64,000 nt of DNA from Campylobacter bilis (lineage in GTDB: Bacteria; Campylobacterota; Campylobacteria; Campylobacterales; Campylobacteraceae), in NCBI RefSeq assembly GCF_016806695.1, contig NZ_WUED01000001.1, forward strand, positions 1 through 64,000, given 5' to 3'. The notes below the pieces were generated by a model. It worked only from the letters and a program-made list of their open reading frames with translations. It did not search any database and was not told the origin of the DNA. The position numbers and the translations under genes are program-made. Of the stretch, positions 18,816 to 27,875 are shown piece after piece. Positions within the stretch are counted from its first letter, which is position 1, and the number at the start of each line of letters is the position of its first letter.

Positions 18816-19838
18816 ATGCAAAGAAAAAGAATTTACAATCCAAGCTCAAATGAGATTTTAGGAGATCGTAAAATATTTAATGGAAATCCCCATGGAATTT
18901 TAAACTTTACCAAAGCAAAATACACTTGGGCCTTAAAACTATGGGACTTAATGGAGGCAAACACTTGGTTTCCCAAGGAAGTAGACACTACAAAAGACGC
19001 TCTAGATTATCGCTGCAATCTTACTGCAGAAGAAAAAAGAATGTATGATCTTGTTTGGTCTCAGCTTATTTCTATGGACAGTTTTCAAACTAATAATCTA
19101 GCAGACAATATCAATCCTTACATCACTGCTCCTGAAATCAATGCTGTTTTAGCACGTCAAGCTTACGAAGAAGCTAATCACTCCAAATCTTATGCGGTAA
19201 TGGTAGAAGCCATTTGTGATAATACAGATTTAATTTATGAAATGGAAAAACACGATGAAACCTTACGCGAAAAAAACGACTTCATTTCAAGTATTTATGA
19301 AGAATTAGCCGGAGATGTGGATGATAATAAGCTTCTTTTAGCTATGGTGGCTAACCAAATTTTAGAAGGGGTTTATTTTTACAGTGGCTTTACAGCCATT
19401 TACGCCCTTGCTAGAGCAGGAAAAATGCTAGGTTCTGCCCAAATGATTCGCTTCATTCAAAGGGATGAAATCACCCATCTTTTACTTTTTCAAAACATGA
19501 TCAATTCAGTGCGCAAGGAAAGACCTGATTTATTCCATGATGAAAATATCAATAAAATTTATGATATGTTTAAAAAAGCTGGAGAACTTGAAATCAAATG
19601 GGGTAAATACATCACCCAAAATCAAATCATGGGTTTTACTGATGATATTATTGAAGAATACATCCATTATCTTGTAGATCAAAGGCTTAGTGCTATCAAT
19701 CTTGATAGAATATATAATGCAAAGCATCCTATTAAATGGGTGGATGATTTTTCAAAATTCAATGATCAAAAAAGCAATTTCTTTGAAAGCAAGGTCACAA
19801 ACTATTCTAAAGGTAGTATAAGCTTTGATGATTTCTAA
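18816..19838 (+). CDS. nrdB: Ribonucleotide reductase class Ia, beta subunit
   Basis: A 340-residue R2 subunit carrying the di-iron tyrosyl-radical centre. Iron ligands occur in the helix with EEANHSKSYAVMVEAI near residue 110 and in IQRDEITHLLLF near residue 210; the C-terminus SISFDDF fits the peptide that docks on NrdA. It makes deoxyribonucleotides under oxygen. No nrdA is in the window. The stop overlaps the start of pncB by 11 nt. Confidence 0.96.
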   Translation: MQRKRIYNPSSNEILGDRKIFNGNPHGILNFTKAKYTWALKLWDLMEANTWFPKEVDTTKDALDYRCNLTAEEKRMYDLVWSQLISMDSFQTNNLADNINPYITAPEINAVLARQAYEEANHSKSYAVMVEAICDNTDLIYEMEKHDETLREKNDFISSIYEELAGDVDDNKLLLAMVANQILEGVYFYSGFTAIYALARAGKMLGSAQMIRFIQRDEITHLLLFQNMINSVRKERPDLFHDENINKIYDMFKKAGELEIKWGKYITQNQIMGFTDDIIEEYIHYLVDQRLSAINLDRIYNAKHPIKWVDDFSKFNDQKSNFFESKVTNYSKGSISFDDF

Positions 19839-21201
19839 AACTTCTTTAGCCTTACTTTGTGATTTTTATGAATTTACAATGTCTCAAGGCTATTGGAAAA
19901 ATGGCAAAAAGGATCAAATTTGCTATTTTGATATATTTTTTAGGAAAATTCCTGATTGTGGATCTTTTGCTATTTTTGCAGGTTTAGAAGATGTTTTAGA
20001 CTATATAGAAAATCTAAGTTTTGATAAAGAAAATATACAATTCCTAAGAAAGCAAAAAATTTTTAGCGAAGAATTTTTAGACTTTCTTAGCGATTTTAAA
20101 TTCCAAGGCGAAATTTATGCTATGCACGAAGGTGAAGTGATCTTTCCTAATGAACCCTTACTTTGCGTCAAAGCCCCGGCCATACAAGCGCAACTTTTAG
20201 AAACTTTTTTGCTTTTAAGCTTAAACCACCAAAGTCTCATAGCCACGAAAGCAAACCGCATAGTACGTGCAGCAAAACAAAGCAAGGTTTTAGAATTCGG
20301 ATCGCGTAGAGCACAAGGAAGCGAAGCAGCCCTCAAAGGATCAAGAGCATCTTTTATAGGCGGGTGCAGTGCAAGCGCTTGCACTTTAGCAGGGAAAATT
20401 TATAATATTCCTGTTAATGGCACTATGGCACACTCTTGGGTGCAGATGTTTGAAAATGAACTTGAAGCTTTTAAAGCTTATGCGAAAATTTATCCCAAAA
20501 ATCCCATTTTTTTAATCGATACTTATGATTGTTTAAAAAGCGGGCTTAAAAATGCCATTAAAGTTTTTAAAGAATTAAATATCAAAGATGGTGGGGTAAG
20601 GATTGACTCAGGGGATTTATTAAATTTAAGCCTTAAAATCAGGCAAGAACTTGACAAAGCAAAACTGCATAAGTGCAAAATCATAGCTTCAAATTCTTTA
20701 GACGAACACTCCATACAAAATTTAAAAAAGCAAAACGCCCCCATTGATGTTTTTGGCGTAGGCGAAAGACTCATCACTGCTTCAAGCGATCCTATTTTTA
20801 GCTGTGTTTATAAACTCGTAGCCTTAGAAGATCAAGGAGTGATAAAACCTAAAATCAAAATCAGCGAAAATAATGAAAAATCAACCGTACCTCATTTTAA
20901 AAAGCTTTTTAGAGTGTATGATAAAAAAACCAAAAAAATACTTTTTGATGAACTTTATATTTTCGATGAAAAAGCCATTGATGATCAAAAACTAGAACGT
21001 AAAGAACTCTTAGAACTCGTTTATAAAGAAAAAAGACTCCTTAAAAAACGATCCTTGCATGAAATTCAAAACTACGCCCAAGAACAAATCGCCAAACTTG
21101 ATGAGAAGTTTTTAAATCTTAATGAATTTATTAAATTTGAAGTCAAACTCTCACCAAAGCTACAAGCACTCACTCATGATCTTTTAAAAATTCGTTTTTA
21201 A
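19828..21201 (+). CDS. pncB: Nicotinate phosphoribosyltransferase
   Basis: A 457-residue type II PRTase that joins nicotinate to PRPP for NAD salvage. Clear motifs are LLCDFYEFTMSQGYW at the start, VLEFGSRRAQG near residue 155, GTMAHSWVQMF near 196, FLIDTYDCLKSGL near 228 and VRIDSGDLLNLS near 258. The open frame has a TTG at 19825, but ATG 19828 is preferred. It overlaps nrdB by 11 nt and so belongs to the same transcript. Its end overlaps the gamma carbonic anhydrase gene on the other strand by 32 nt. Confidence 0.93.
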   Translation: MISKTSLALLCDFYEFTMSQGYWKNGKKDQICYFDIFFRKIPDCGSFAIFAGLEDVLDYIENLSFDKENIQFLRKQKIFSEEFLDFLSDFKFQGEIYAMHEGEVIFPNEPLLCVKAPAIQAQLLETFLLLSLNHQSLIATKANRIVRAAKQSKVLEFGSRRAQGSEAALKGSRASFIGGCSASACTLAGKIYNIPVNGTMAHSWVQMFENELEAFKAYAKIYPKNPIFLIDTYDCLKSGLKNAIKVFKELNIKDGGVRIDSGDLLNLSLKIRQELDKAKLHKCKIIASNSLDEHSIQNLKKQNAPIDVFGVGERLITASSDPIFSCVYKLVALEDQGVIKPKIKISENNEKSTVPHFKKLFRVYDKKTKKILFDELYIFDEKAIDDQKLERKELLELVYKEKRLLKKRSLHEIQNYAQEQIAKLDEKFLNLNEFIKFEVKLSPKLQALTHDLLKIRF

Positions 21202-21718
21202 ATTCCACATAGTTTAAAGCCGACTCTTTTAAAAACTTTATTTCTTCAGGTCTTAACTCGCGTATGAGTTTAGCAGGATTTCCTAGTATTAAAGAACGCG
21301 GAGGGAATTTTTTGCTCTTTGTCACCACACTTCCAGCCCCTACAATGCTATCTTCTTCTATAATAACCCCATCCATTATAACAGCATTCATACCCACTAA
21401 AACACGATTTTTTATAGTGCAAGCATGGATAACACAATTGTGCCCTATAGTCACATCATCACCTATAATAGTAGGAAAACCCGCATCTTTTAAACTACCA
21501 TCTTCATCAAATTCCCTATGCCAAACATGCACAGTGCTAAGATCTTGGATATTAGTCCTTGAACCAATCTTTATAAAATTAACATCCCCTCTTAAAACAC
21601 AATTAAACCAAATACTGCTTTCATCCCCTATTTCTACTTCTCCTATGATCTTACACCCTTGTGCAAGAAAAACATTCTCACCTAATTTTGGAAAGTGATT
21701 TTTAAATTTTATAAGCAT
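21170..21718 (-). CDS. Gamma carbonic anhydrase-like hexapeptide protein
   Basis: A 182-residue left-handed beta-helix protein with repeated hexapeptides. The zinc-site pattern is visible: TVHVWHREF near residue 70 and IGHNCVIHACTIKNRVLVGMNA near residues 91-112. This matches the YrdA/CaiE/gamma-CA family; many members have no measured anhydrase activity. It converges on pncB with a 32-nt overlap of coding ends, so no separate terminator space exists. Confidence 0.88.
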   Translation of the reverse strand: MLIKFKNHFPKLGENVFLAQGCKIIGEVEIGDESSIWFNCVLRGDVNFIKIGSRTNIQDLSTVHVWHREFDEDGSLKDAGFPTIIGDDVTIGHNCVIHACTIKNRVLVGMNAVIMDGVIIEEDSIVGAGSVVTKSKKFPPRSLILGNPAKLIRELRPEEIKFLKESALNYVEFKNEFLKDHE

Positions 21719-21808
21719 TTTTTTCCTTTTTATTCTAGTATAGCTAAGTTTAACTCTATTTTAACTTTTTTAGCTACAATTTTTCTTTAATATTAAAGAG
21801 GAAAGAGA

Positions 21809-22438
21809 ATGAATGCATTTGAAAAAAAGCGTTGTCAAAGTATGGCTGAAGAAATTTCACAAAAAATCTTTATCAATGAAGAACTTTTTAATGCTTTTTG
21901 TCAGATCCCGCGCGAAATTTTTTCTCCTTTAAAGGCCCATGCTTATCGCCTTGATGCTTTGCCCTTAGCTAATTCTCAATGGATAAGCTCCCCACTAACC
22001 GTAGCTAAAATGACCATGGCTTTAAATTTTAAAGACGCTGATAGTGTTTTAGAAATAGGCTGTGGAAGTGGATATCAAGCAGCCATTTTAAGCAGGGTAA
22101 TAAGACGCGTTTTTACCATAGAACGCATAGAAAATTTAGCCAAAAAAGCCGCCCAAACTTTTAGAGAATTAAATCTTTTTAACATCAATGTCAAATTCGA
22201 AGATGGGCAAAATGGCTGGAAAAACTACGCACCTTATGATAGGATTTTGTTTTCTGCTTATACAACACAAATTCCTGAAATCTTACTTGATCAATTAAGC
22301 CATGGGGGGATTTTAGTCGCTCCTATTTTACATAATGGCAAACAATTCATCACGCGACTTACCAAAAACGGCACCCATTTACAAAAAGAAATACTAGAAG
22401 AATGCTTGTTCGTACCCATAGTAGATGGCAAAGAATAA
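21809..22438 (+). CDS. pcm: Protein-L-isoaspartate O-methyltransferase
   Basis: A 209-residue SAM-dependent repair enzyme that methylates isoaspartyl residues in aged proteins. Motifs: PREIFSPLKAHAYRLDALPL near residue 32, QWISSPLTVAKM near 56, VLEIGCGSGYQAAIL near 79, and FEDGQNGWKNYAPYDRI near 132. A TACAAT -10-like box and GAGGAAAGAG ribosome site precede the ATG. It converges on argD with only 3 nt between stops. Confidence 0.95.
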   Translation: MNAFEKKRCQSMAEEISQKIFINEELFNAFCQIPREIFSPLKAHAYRLDALPLANSQWISSPLTVAKMTMALNFKDADSVLEIGCGSGYQAAILSRVIRRVFTIERIENLAKKAAQTFRELNLFNINVKFEDGQNGWKNYAPYDRILFSAYTTQIPEILLDQLSHGGILVAPILHNGKQFITRLTKNGTHLQKEILEECLFVPIVDGKE

Positions 22439-22441
22439 GCC

Positions 22442-23623
22442 TTAAAAACTTTTAAAGCTCATTCTTAAACTCTCATGCATTTGATCAATATGAGTTTTTT
22501 CTATAATTAAAGGCGGCAAAAACCTTAAATCATTCTTCCCACAACTTATAAGCAAAAGCGAATTTTCTTGACATTTTTTAATCACTTCAGCCACTTTTAT
22601 GCTTTTATCAAGGCTAAGTCCTTGCATCAAACCTAGGCCTTTGCGTTGCTTACAAAAGCTAAATTCTTTTATCAATTCTTCTAAGCTTTTTTCTAAATAA
22701 GGCGTAAGCTTACAAACATTCTCTAAGATTTTCTCCTCTTTAAAAATATCAAAAACCGCATTAATCCCCGCACAAACTAAAGGATTGCCCCCATAAGTGC
22801 TACCATGATCGCCTAATTCTAAAGACCTTTGGGCTACTTTTTTACTCACTACAAAGGCTCCTGCACTCAATCCACAGCCCAAAGCCTTAGCCGAAGTCAT
22901 AATATCAGGCAAAACCTGTGCATGCTCATAGGCAAAAAACTTCCCACTCCTACCCATGCCGCATTGAATTTCATCTGAGATCAATAATATATCTTTTTCA
23001 TCACAAAGCTTTCTTAAAGCCTGATAAAAGCCCTTATGTGCTACATTTATTCCGCCTTCTCCTTGCACGCTTTCTAAAACAATGGCACAAGTTTTTTCAG
23101 TAATTAATCTTTTTACGCTTGATAAGTCATTGTATTTAGCAAATTTCACCCCACAAATCAAAGGCCTAAAAGGCTTTTGATATTTTTCATTAGCTGTTAA
23201 AGACAAAGCACCCAAACTACGCCCATGAAAAGAGTGCTTAAATGCTATAAAAGTCCCGCCCTTAATGCCTTTATTAAAAGCATATTTTCTAGCCACTTTC
23301 ATAGCTCCTTCTATACTCTCTGTGCCTGAATTGGTAAAAAATACCTGATCTAAAGCACTAGCCTTGGCTAGATTTTTAGCCGCTTTAGCGATGTTTTGAT
23401 TATAATATAAATTGCTTGTATGTATAATTTTGTCTAATTGAAGCTTGATTTTAGCATTAAACTTAGAATGATTATACCCTAAAGCACACACCCCTATACC
23501 ACTTGAAAAATCTAAATATTTCTTGCCCTTATTGTCAAAAAGATAAACCCCATCTCCATGCTCTAAAACTATATCAAAACGCTTATAAGTTGGGATAATA
23601 TGGCTGTATTCTTTATAGTCCAT
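22442..23623 (-). CDS. argD: Acetylornithine aminotransferase
   Basis: A 393-residue class III PLP aminotransferase of arginine synthesis; it may also serve as N-succinyl-DAP aminotransferase for lysine. PLP contacts include FFTNSGTESIEGAMKVARKY near residue 97, ISDEIQCGMGRSGKFFAYEH near 217 and the Schiff-base lysine in TSAKALGCGLSAG near 248. The frame extends two codons to a GTG inside the argB stop; ATG 23623 is preferred. It is the last gene of argC-GNAT-argB-argD. Confidence 0.95.
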   Translation of the reverse strand: MDYKEYSHIIPTYKRFDIVLEHGDGVYLFDNKGKKYLDFSSGIGVCALGYNHSKFNAKIKLQLDKIIHTSNLYYNQNIAKAAKNLAKASALDQVFFTNSGTESIEGAMKVARKYAFNKGIKGGTFIAFKHSFHGRSLGALSLTANEKYQKPFRPLICGVKFAKYNDLSSVKRLITEKTCAIVLESVQGEGGINVAHKGFYQALRKLCDEKDILLISDEIQCGMGRSGKFFAYEHAQVLPDIMTSAKALGCGLSAGAFVVSKKVAQRSLELGDHGSTYGGNPLVCAGINAVFDIFKEEKILENVCKLTPYLEKSLEELIKEFSFCKQRKGLGLMQGLSLDKSIKVAEVIKKCQENSLLLISCGKNDLRFLPPLIIEKTHIDQMHESLRMSFKSF

Positions 23624-23625
23624 GA

Positions 23626-24468
23626 TCACCCCACTAAAGTACCTATGCCCTCATCGGTAAAAAACTCAAGCAATAAAGCATGCTTCACACGTCCATCTAA
23701 AATATGCACTTTTTTAACCCCATTTTCGCACGCATCAATGCAAGATTTTAGCTTCACATGCATACCGCCTTGGATTTTATCTACTAAAAGCTTGCCTTGA
23801 TCTATAGAAATTTTAGAAATTAAAGAATTTTTATCCTCAAAATCTTCATAAACTCCCTGGGTATCTGTTAAAAAAACAAGCTTTTCCACCTTTAAAGCCT
23901 TAGCAATAGCACAAGCTGTATCGTCTGCATTGATATTATAAGTATTAAAACCCTCATCCATTCCAATAGGCGCAATAACAGGCAAAAAATCCTTTTCCAA
24001 AAGTCCTTCTAAAACACTACAATCAACCCTTTCTATCTTGCCTACAAAACCCAAATTTTCATTTTCTTTCACGCATTGTAAAAGCCCTCCATCTTTACCA
24101 CAAAGACCTATGGCTTTAACGCCTAAATTTTGCAGGCTATGGACTAAATTTTTATTAATATAATTTAACACCATACTAGCTACTGAAGTAGTATGCTCAT
24201 CACTAATTCTAAGTCCGTTTTTAAATTCGCTTTTTACTCCGAGTTTCTCACACATATTAGAGATATCCCTACCCCCACCATGCACAATAATAGGCTTTAA
24301 ACCCACGAGTTTTAAAAGGGCTATATCTTGCATCACACAATGTTTTAATTCTTCATTTTCCATTGCCGATCCCCCATATTTAATCAAAACAATTTTACAA
24401 CTAAACTTACGTATATAAGGCAAAGCTTCGATTAAGACTTGGGCTTTTTCTAAATACTTTTGCATCAT
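23626..24468 (-). CDS. argB: Acetylglutamate kinase
   Basis: A 280-residue amino-acid kinase of the arginine pathway. Motifs: IVLIKYGGSAM at residue 26, PIIVHGGGRDI near residue 59, the NADDTACAIAKAL nucleotide region near 196 and the basic KLKSCIDACENGVKKVHI near 240. Two ATGs are adjacent; the second (24465) has the better spacing from AGGAG. The N-terminal helix before residue 20 is the type found in arginine-inhibited hexameric enzymes, so feedback inhibition is plausible. Confidence 0.95.
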   Translation of the reverse strand: MMQKYLEKAQVLIEALPYIRKFSCKIVLIKYGGSAMENEELKHCVMQDIALLKLVGLKPIIVHGGGRDISNMCEKLGVKSEFKNGLRISDEHTTSVASMVLNYINKNLVHSLQNLGVKAIGLCGKDGGLLQCVKENENLGFVGKIERVDCSVLEGLLEKDFLPVIAPIGMDEGFNTYNINADDTACAIAKALKVEKLVFLTDTQGVYEDFEDKNSLISKISIDQGKLLVDKIQGGMHVKLKSCIDACENGVKKVHILDGRVKHALLLEFFTDEGIGTLVG

Positions 24469-24474
24469 ATACTC

Positions 24475-24921
24475 CTAGGCATTAAAGTGGGTTTGATTGT
24501 CTGTATTTAAGCTAAGATCGTAATAATTAGCATCTTCTCTTAAAGTAAAGCCATAATGCTTCCAAAACCCATTGCCCAAATCATTGCTTTTAAAGGCAAT
24601 AAGGGCGATTTTATTGATCTTTTGTGCTTTTAAAGCTTCAAGGCAAAATTGCGTCATCTTATGCGCTATACCCTTTTTTCTATGATTTTTGTGCACACAC
24701 ACATGATAAAACCCTCCCGTGCGTCCATCATGCCCACAAAGTATACTGCCTATAATTTTTTCATCTATAAGTGCTACTACACTAAGATTGGGGTTTTTAT
24801 CCAAAAATCGTTCTATATTTTCTTTACTATCATCTATACTTCTCATTCCAAAGCCCTTTATTTCAGACCAAAGCTTATAAACGGCTTGATAATCGCTTTT
24901 TTGCATTGCTCTAATTAGCAT
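24475..24921 (-). CDS. GNAT acetyltransferase, probable N-acetylglutamate synthase
   Basis: A 148-residue single-domain GNAT enzyme. The acetyl-CoA loop is VHKNHRKKGIAHKMTQF near residue 76, and the C-terminal GNGFWKHYGFTLREDANYYDL is standard for GNAT folds. It lies between argC and argB, 9 nt and 6 nt away, in a genome stretch without a classical ArgA or ArgJ. This supports a role as the first enzyme of arginine synthesis, as proposed for the C. jejuni homologue, but the substrate is inferred from context. Confidence 0.85.
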   Translation of the reverse strand: MLIRAMQKSDYQAVYKLWSEIKGFGMRSIDDSKENIERFLDKNPNLSVVALIDEKIIGSILCGHDGRTGGFYHVCVHKNHRKKGIAHKMTQFCLEALKAQKINKIALIAFKSNDLGNGFWKHYGFTLREDANYYDLSLNTDNQTHFNA

Positions 24922-24930
24922 TTTTATCCT

Positions 24931-25962
24931 TTACAAATTTGCAAAGAATTTAAGTCCTTCATCTTCATCAAAATCAAACATTAAATTCATATTTTGAACA
25001 GCTTGTCCTGCTGCACCTTTAATTAAATTATCAATCGCACCTAGTACTATAATACGATTAGTGCGTTTATCTATACTAAAATTAATATCCACAAAATTGC
25101 TTGATTTAACCCACCGAGTCTGTGGAAACGACTGCGGCGGTAAAAGCCTTATGAATTTAGCGTTTTGATAATGTTTGGCGTAAATATCGCGTATGTCTTG
25201 TTCTTCTACATTGCTTTTTAAATGCGCATAAGCAGTGATTAAAATACCTCTTTGCATAGGTATGAGATGGGGAGTAAATTGCAAGGTGATTTTTTCTCCT
25301 GCTGCATAGGCTAAATGCTCTTCAATTTCAGGCGTATGACGATGCGAGGCTAAACTATAAGCTTTGATATTTTCATTAACCTCACAAAAAAGATTATTAA
25401 TTGTTGTGCTTTTTCCTGCACCACTCACCCCGCTTTTTGCATCAATAAACACACTATTAAAATCAATAATCTTTTCTTTAAAAAGAGGATAAAGGCTTAG
25501 TATAGAACAAGTCGTATAACAACCCGGATTTGCAATGAAATTTGCCTTTTTTATTTCTTCTTTATAAAGCTCACAAAGCCCATAAACAGCATCTTGCAAT
25601 AATCTTACATTAGGATGGGTAAAATCATACCAAAGTTCATAATCTTTAGGGTTTTTAAGACGAAAATCAGCACTTAAATCAATCACTTTCATCCTTTTTA
25701 ACAAAGCCTGACTTACAATTTTAGCACTTAAATTATGCGGAGTAGCCAAAAACAAAAGATCAAGTTCAAGCTCTTCTAAAGCCTTATTTTCAAAGCACAG
25801 ATTTAAAGCTAAATGAGGATAAAGCTCTTGATAATTCCGTCCTGCATTTAAGCGAGATCCTAAATAAACAATTTTCACCTTAGGATGATTAAACAAAATA
25901 CGCACAAGCTCACTTCCTGTATAACCACTCGCGCCTAAAATTCCGACCTTTATTTCCATCAT
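24931..25962 (-). CDS. argC: N-acetyl-gamma-glutamyl-phosphate reductase
   Basis: A 343-residue NADP-dependent reductase of arginine synthesis. The nucleotide loop is VGILGASGYTGSELVRI at the N-terminus, ATPHNLSAKI near residue 73 and the catalytic cysteine in FIANPGCYTTCSIL near residue 147. The second Met (25959) is an equally good start. It is the first gene of the arginine operon; its promoter must lie in the 89 nt upstream. Confidence 0.96.
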   Translation of the reverse strand: MMEIKVGILGASGYTGSELVRILFNHPKVKIVYLGSRLNAGRNYQELYPHLALNLCFENKALEELELDLLFLATPHNLSAKIVSQALLKRMKVIDLSADFRLKNPKDYELWYDFTHPNVRLLQDAVYGLCELYKEEIKKANFIANPGCYTTCSILSLYPLFKEKIIDFNSVFIDAKSGVSGAGKSTTINNLFCEVNENIKAYSLASHRHTPEIEEHLAYAAGEKITLQFTPHLIPMQRGILITAYAHLKSNVEEQDIRDIYAKHYQNAKFIRLLPPQSFPQTRWVKSSNFVDINFSIDKRTNRIIVLGAIDNLIKGAAGQAVQNMNLMFDFDEDEGLKFFANL

Positions 25963-26051
25963 TTATCCTAAAACCCTAAAAATTAACATGAGTTTAATTT
26001 TAATGAAATTTATTTCAAAAGGGCTTAAAATCGAAAATATTTTTAAAAAAT

Positions 26052-27140
26052 TCACTTAATAAGGACGTAAAGTTGCTCATGGATGTGGATATTGCGATTT
26101 TTAAGATTGCGTGAAGCTCTAAAAGTGGGGTATTTTTGCTCTAAAACATGGCATTTACCTAAACCTTGCAAACGCTTTAAAAAATTTTCTTTCTTAATAA
26201 AGCCTTCACAATTATAAGAAAGCAAAACCACCCTTGCTTTTAAATCACTAATAAGCTCAAATAAAGCCTCTTCAGCGAATTTCATCTTATTAAAAGCACT
26301 ACGATTCCAAGCTCTTGGTATGCCGCTCACCTTAGAAATTTCTTCAGGCTTTTGATAATTTGCTATTAAATTCAGCATAAAATAATTAGAACTATAAGGG
26401 TGTTGATTATAAGGAGGATCAAGATAAGCTAGATCGATTTGATCAAGCTCTTTTGCAAGCAAATTAGCATCCTTTTGCATGACTTCAAATTCACAAGAAA
26501 AATTCGAAAAAATAGGCATTTTAAGCTCTATATCACCCTTGATACGTTTTAAGGCATTTTGTGCTTGCCCGCCAAATTTACCTATCCCATCCCTACCCTT
26601 ATAAAAACCCTTAAAAACCCCACTAGTATTAGAATGCACGCTTGCTTCATAAATCAAAGGCGCGATGAAAAAATGCTTCAATCTTTGAGGAATTTGCTTT
26701 TCAATCTTTTGCCTCATAGTATCAAGATACAAGGCATTTTTAACTGTATAAAAAACCCTCTCATTTTTCTTAATACAATTATCATTTTTTGGCGCATAAA
26801 GCTCACTGATAAAACCCTTTTGAAAGTCTAGATTTTGTATTAAATCCCTATGGTGTTTTTTTAGAATTTCAAAAAGATTTTCATCCTTATTAGCAAGATA
26901 ACACTCATTAATCAACCTAGAATAATCTTCCAAATCATTAGCGATGATAAAATCAGCATGTGCCTTAGCAAAGCGACTAACTATACCTGAACCGCTAAAA
27001 ACATCGCAAAAGCTGATTTTATCCTTATTTAATTCTTTTTTAGCGATTTGAAAGCCTTTATTTAAAAATTCCAAAAGAGATCGTTTATTCCCAAGATAAG
27101 TGATGATTTGTTCTTTTAAAAAAGAGGGGTTTTCTCTCAT
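26052..27140 (-). CDS. ctsM: Orphan adenine-specific DNA methyltransferase, CtsM-like
   Basis: A 362-residue Dam-class N6-adenine methyltransferase. The N-terminal KEQIITYLGNKRSLLEFL positions and motif I in CDVFSGSGIVSRF near residue 43 bind SAM; motif IV is IDLAYLDPPYNQHPYSSNYF near residue 230, with catalytic DPPY. No restriction nuclease is nearby, so it is an orphan. The gene in this place in C. jejuni is CtsM (Cj0208), reported to methylate RAATTY and to mark DNA as acceptable for natural transformation. The assignment rests on position and class. It lies between argC and infC. Confidence 0.85.
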   Translation of the reverse strand: MRENPSFLKEQIITYLGNKRSLLEFLNKGFQIAKKELNKDKISFCDVFSGSGIVSRFAKAHADFIIANDLEDYSRLINECYLANKDENLFEILKKHHRDLIQNLDFQKGFISELYAPKNDNCIKKNERVFYTVKNALYLDTMRQKIEKQIPQRLKHFFIAPLIYEASVHSNTSGVFKGFYKGRDGIGKFGGQAQNALKRIKGDIELKMPIFSNFSCEFEVMQKDANLLAKELDQIDLAYLDPPYNQHPYSSNYFMLNLIANYQKPEEISKVSGIPRAWNRSAFNKMKFAEEALFELISDLKARVVLLSYNCEGFIKKENFLKRLQGLGKCHVLEQKYPTFRASRNLKNRNIHIHEQLYVLIK

Positions 27141-27333
27141 AATTTTTCCATGAAAAAATATAATATTTTAAAGAAAACTTCATAAACGCCCGATATTTTA
27201 TCAAGTTTTCATTTTCTTTTTAAAATACATGTTAATAACTAAAAAATAATCAGAATTACTATTGCTAGATTTAAAATAGCTTATTTACACACAACTAACT
27301 TTACTAGATCATTTCATCTATAAAGTTTATATA

Positions 27334-27362
27334 GCTTGATATTTTAAAGCATTATATCAAGC
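27334..27362 (-). terminator. Probable infC terminator
   Basis: A 9-bp stem GCTTGATAT/ATATCAAGC with an 11-base loop spans the infC stop codon and its downstream side. In the minus direction no long U tail follows, so it may act as a 3' stabiliser rather than a strong terminator. Confidence 0.5.
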
Positions 27363-27875
27363 CTTTTTAGGCGTTACTAGCATATTGACATAACGCCCTT
27401 CGAAATTGGGCTCTTTATCACGGCTTGCCTCATTTTCTATCATAGTCCAAATTTTTTCAAGCAAAACCACCCCCGCTTCAGGGCTTGCCATCTCGCGTCC
27501 TTTTAAAAACACACGGAATTTCACATGCTTACCCTGTTCTAAAAATTCCAAAGCATGCTTTACTTTATAATTGATATCATTTTGAGCGATTTTTATAGAA
27601 AGCTTAATTTCTTTTATATCGATCACCTTTTGCTTTTTCTTAGCTTCTTTTTGTTTTTTTTCCTGTTGATAACGGAATTTACCATAGTCCATGATCTTAC
27701 AAACAGGCGGTTTAGCCTCCGCAGCTATCATGACAAGATCAAGACCCAAGCGATTTGCAATCTCTAAAGCCTCATCGCTACTGATGATGCCATAAACCTT
27801 GCCATCATCGCCCACACATCTGATTTCTTCCGCTTTGATTTCTTCATTAAGCAATACTTCTTTTTCTTTACTCAA
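27357..27875 (-). CDS. infC: Translation initiation factor IF-3
   Basis: A 172-residue IF-3. The N-domain has [19 protein letters not shown] and the linker [29 protein letters not shown]; the C-domain has [22 protein letters not shown] and the late KGREM. The only start that keeps the conserved N-terminus is TTG at 27875, which overlaps the thrS stop by 4 nt. A rare start codon is the known route by which IF-3 limits its own synthesis (AUU in E. coli). L35 and L20 genes are not downstream here but at 9012-9651. Confidence 0.96.
   Translation of the reverse strand: MSKEKEVLLNEEIKAEEIRCVGDDGKVYGIISSDEALEIANRLGLDLVMIAAEAKPPVCKIMDYGKFRYQQEKKQKEAKKKQKVIDIKEIKLSIKIAQNDINYKVKHALEFLEQGKHVKFRVFLKGREMASPEAGVVLLEKIWTMIENEASRDKEPNFEGRYVNMLVTPKKA

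Noticed and set aside
21264-21698. A 144-residue plus-strand frame
   Set aside because: It is antisense to the gamma carbonic anhydrase gene, whose hexapeptide repeats explain the periodic Ile/Pro/Thr pattern.
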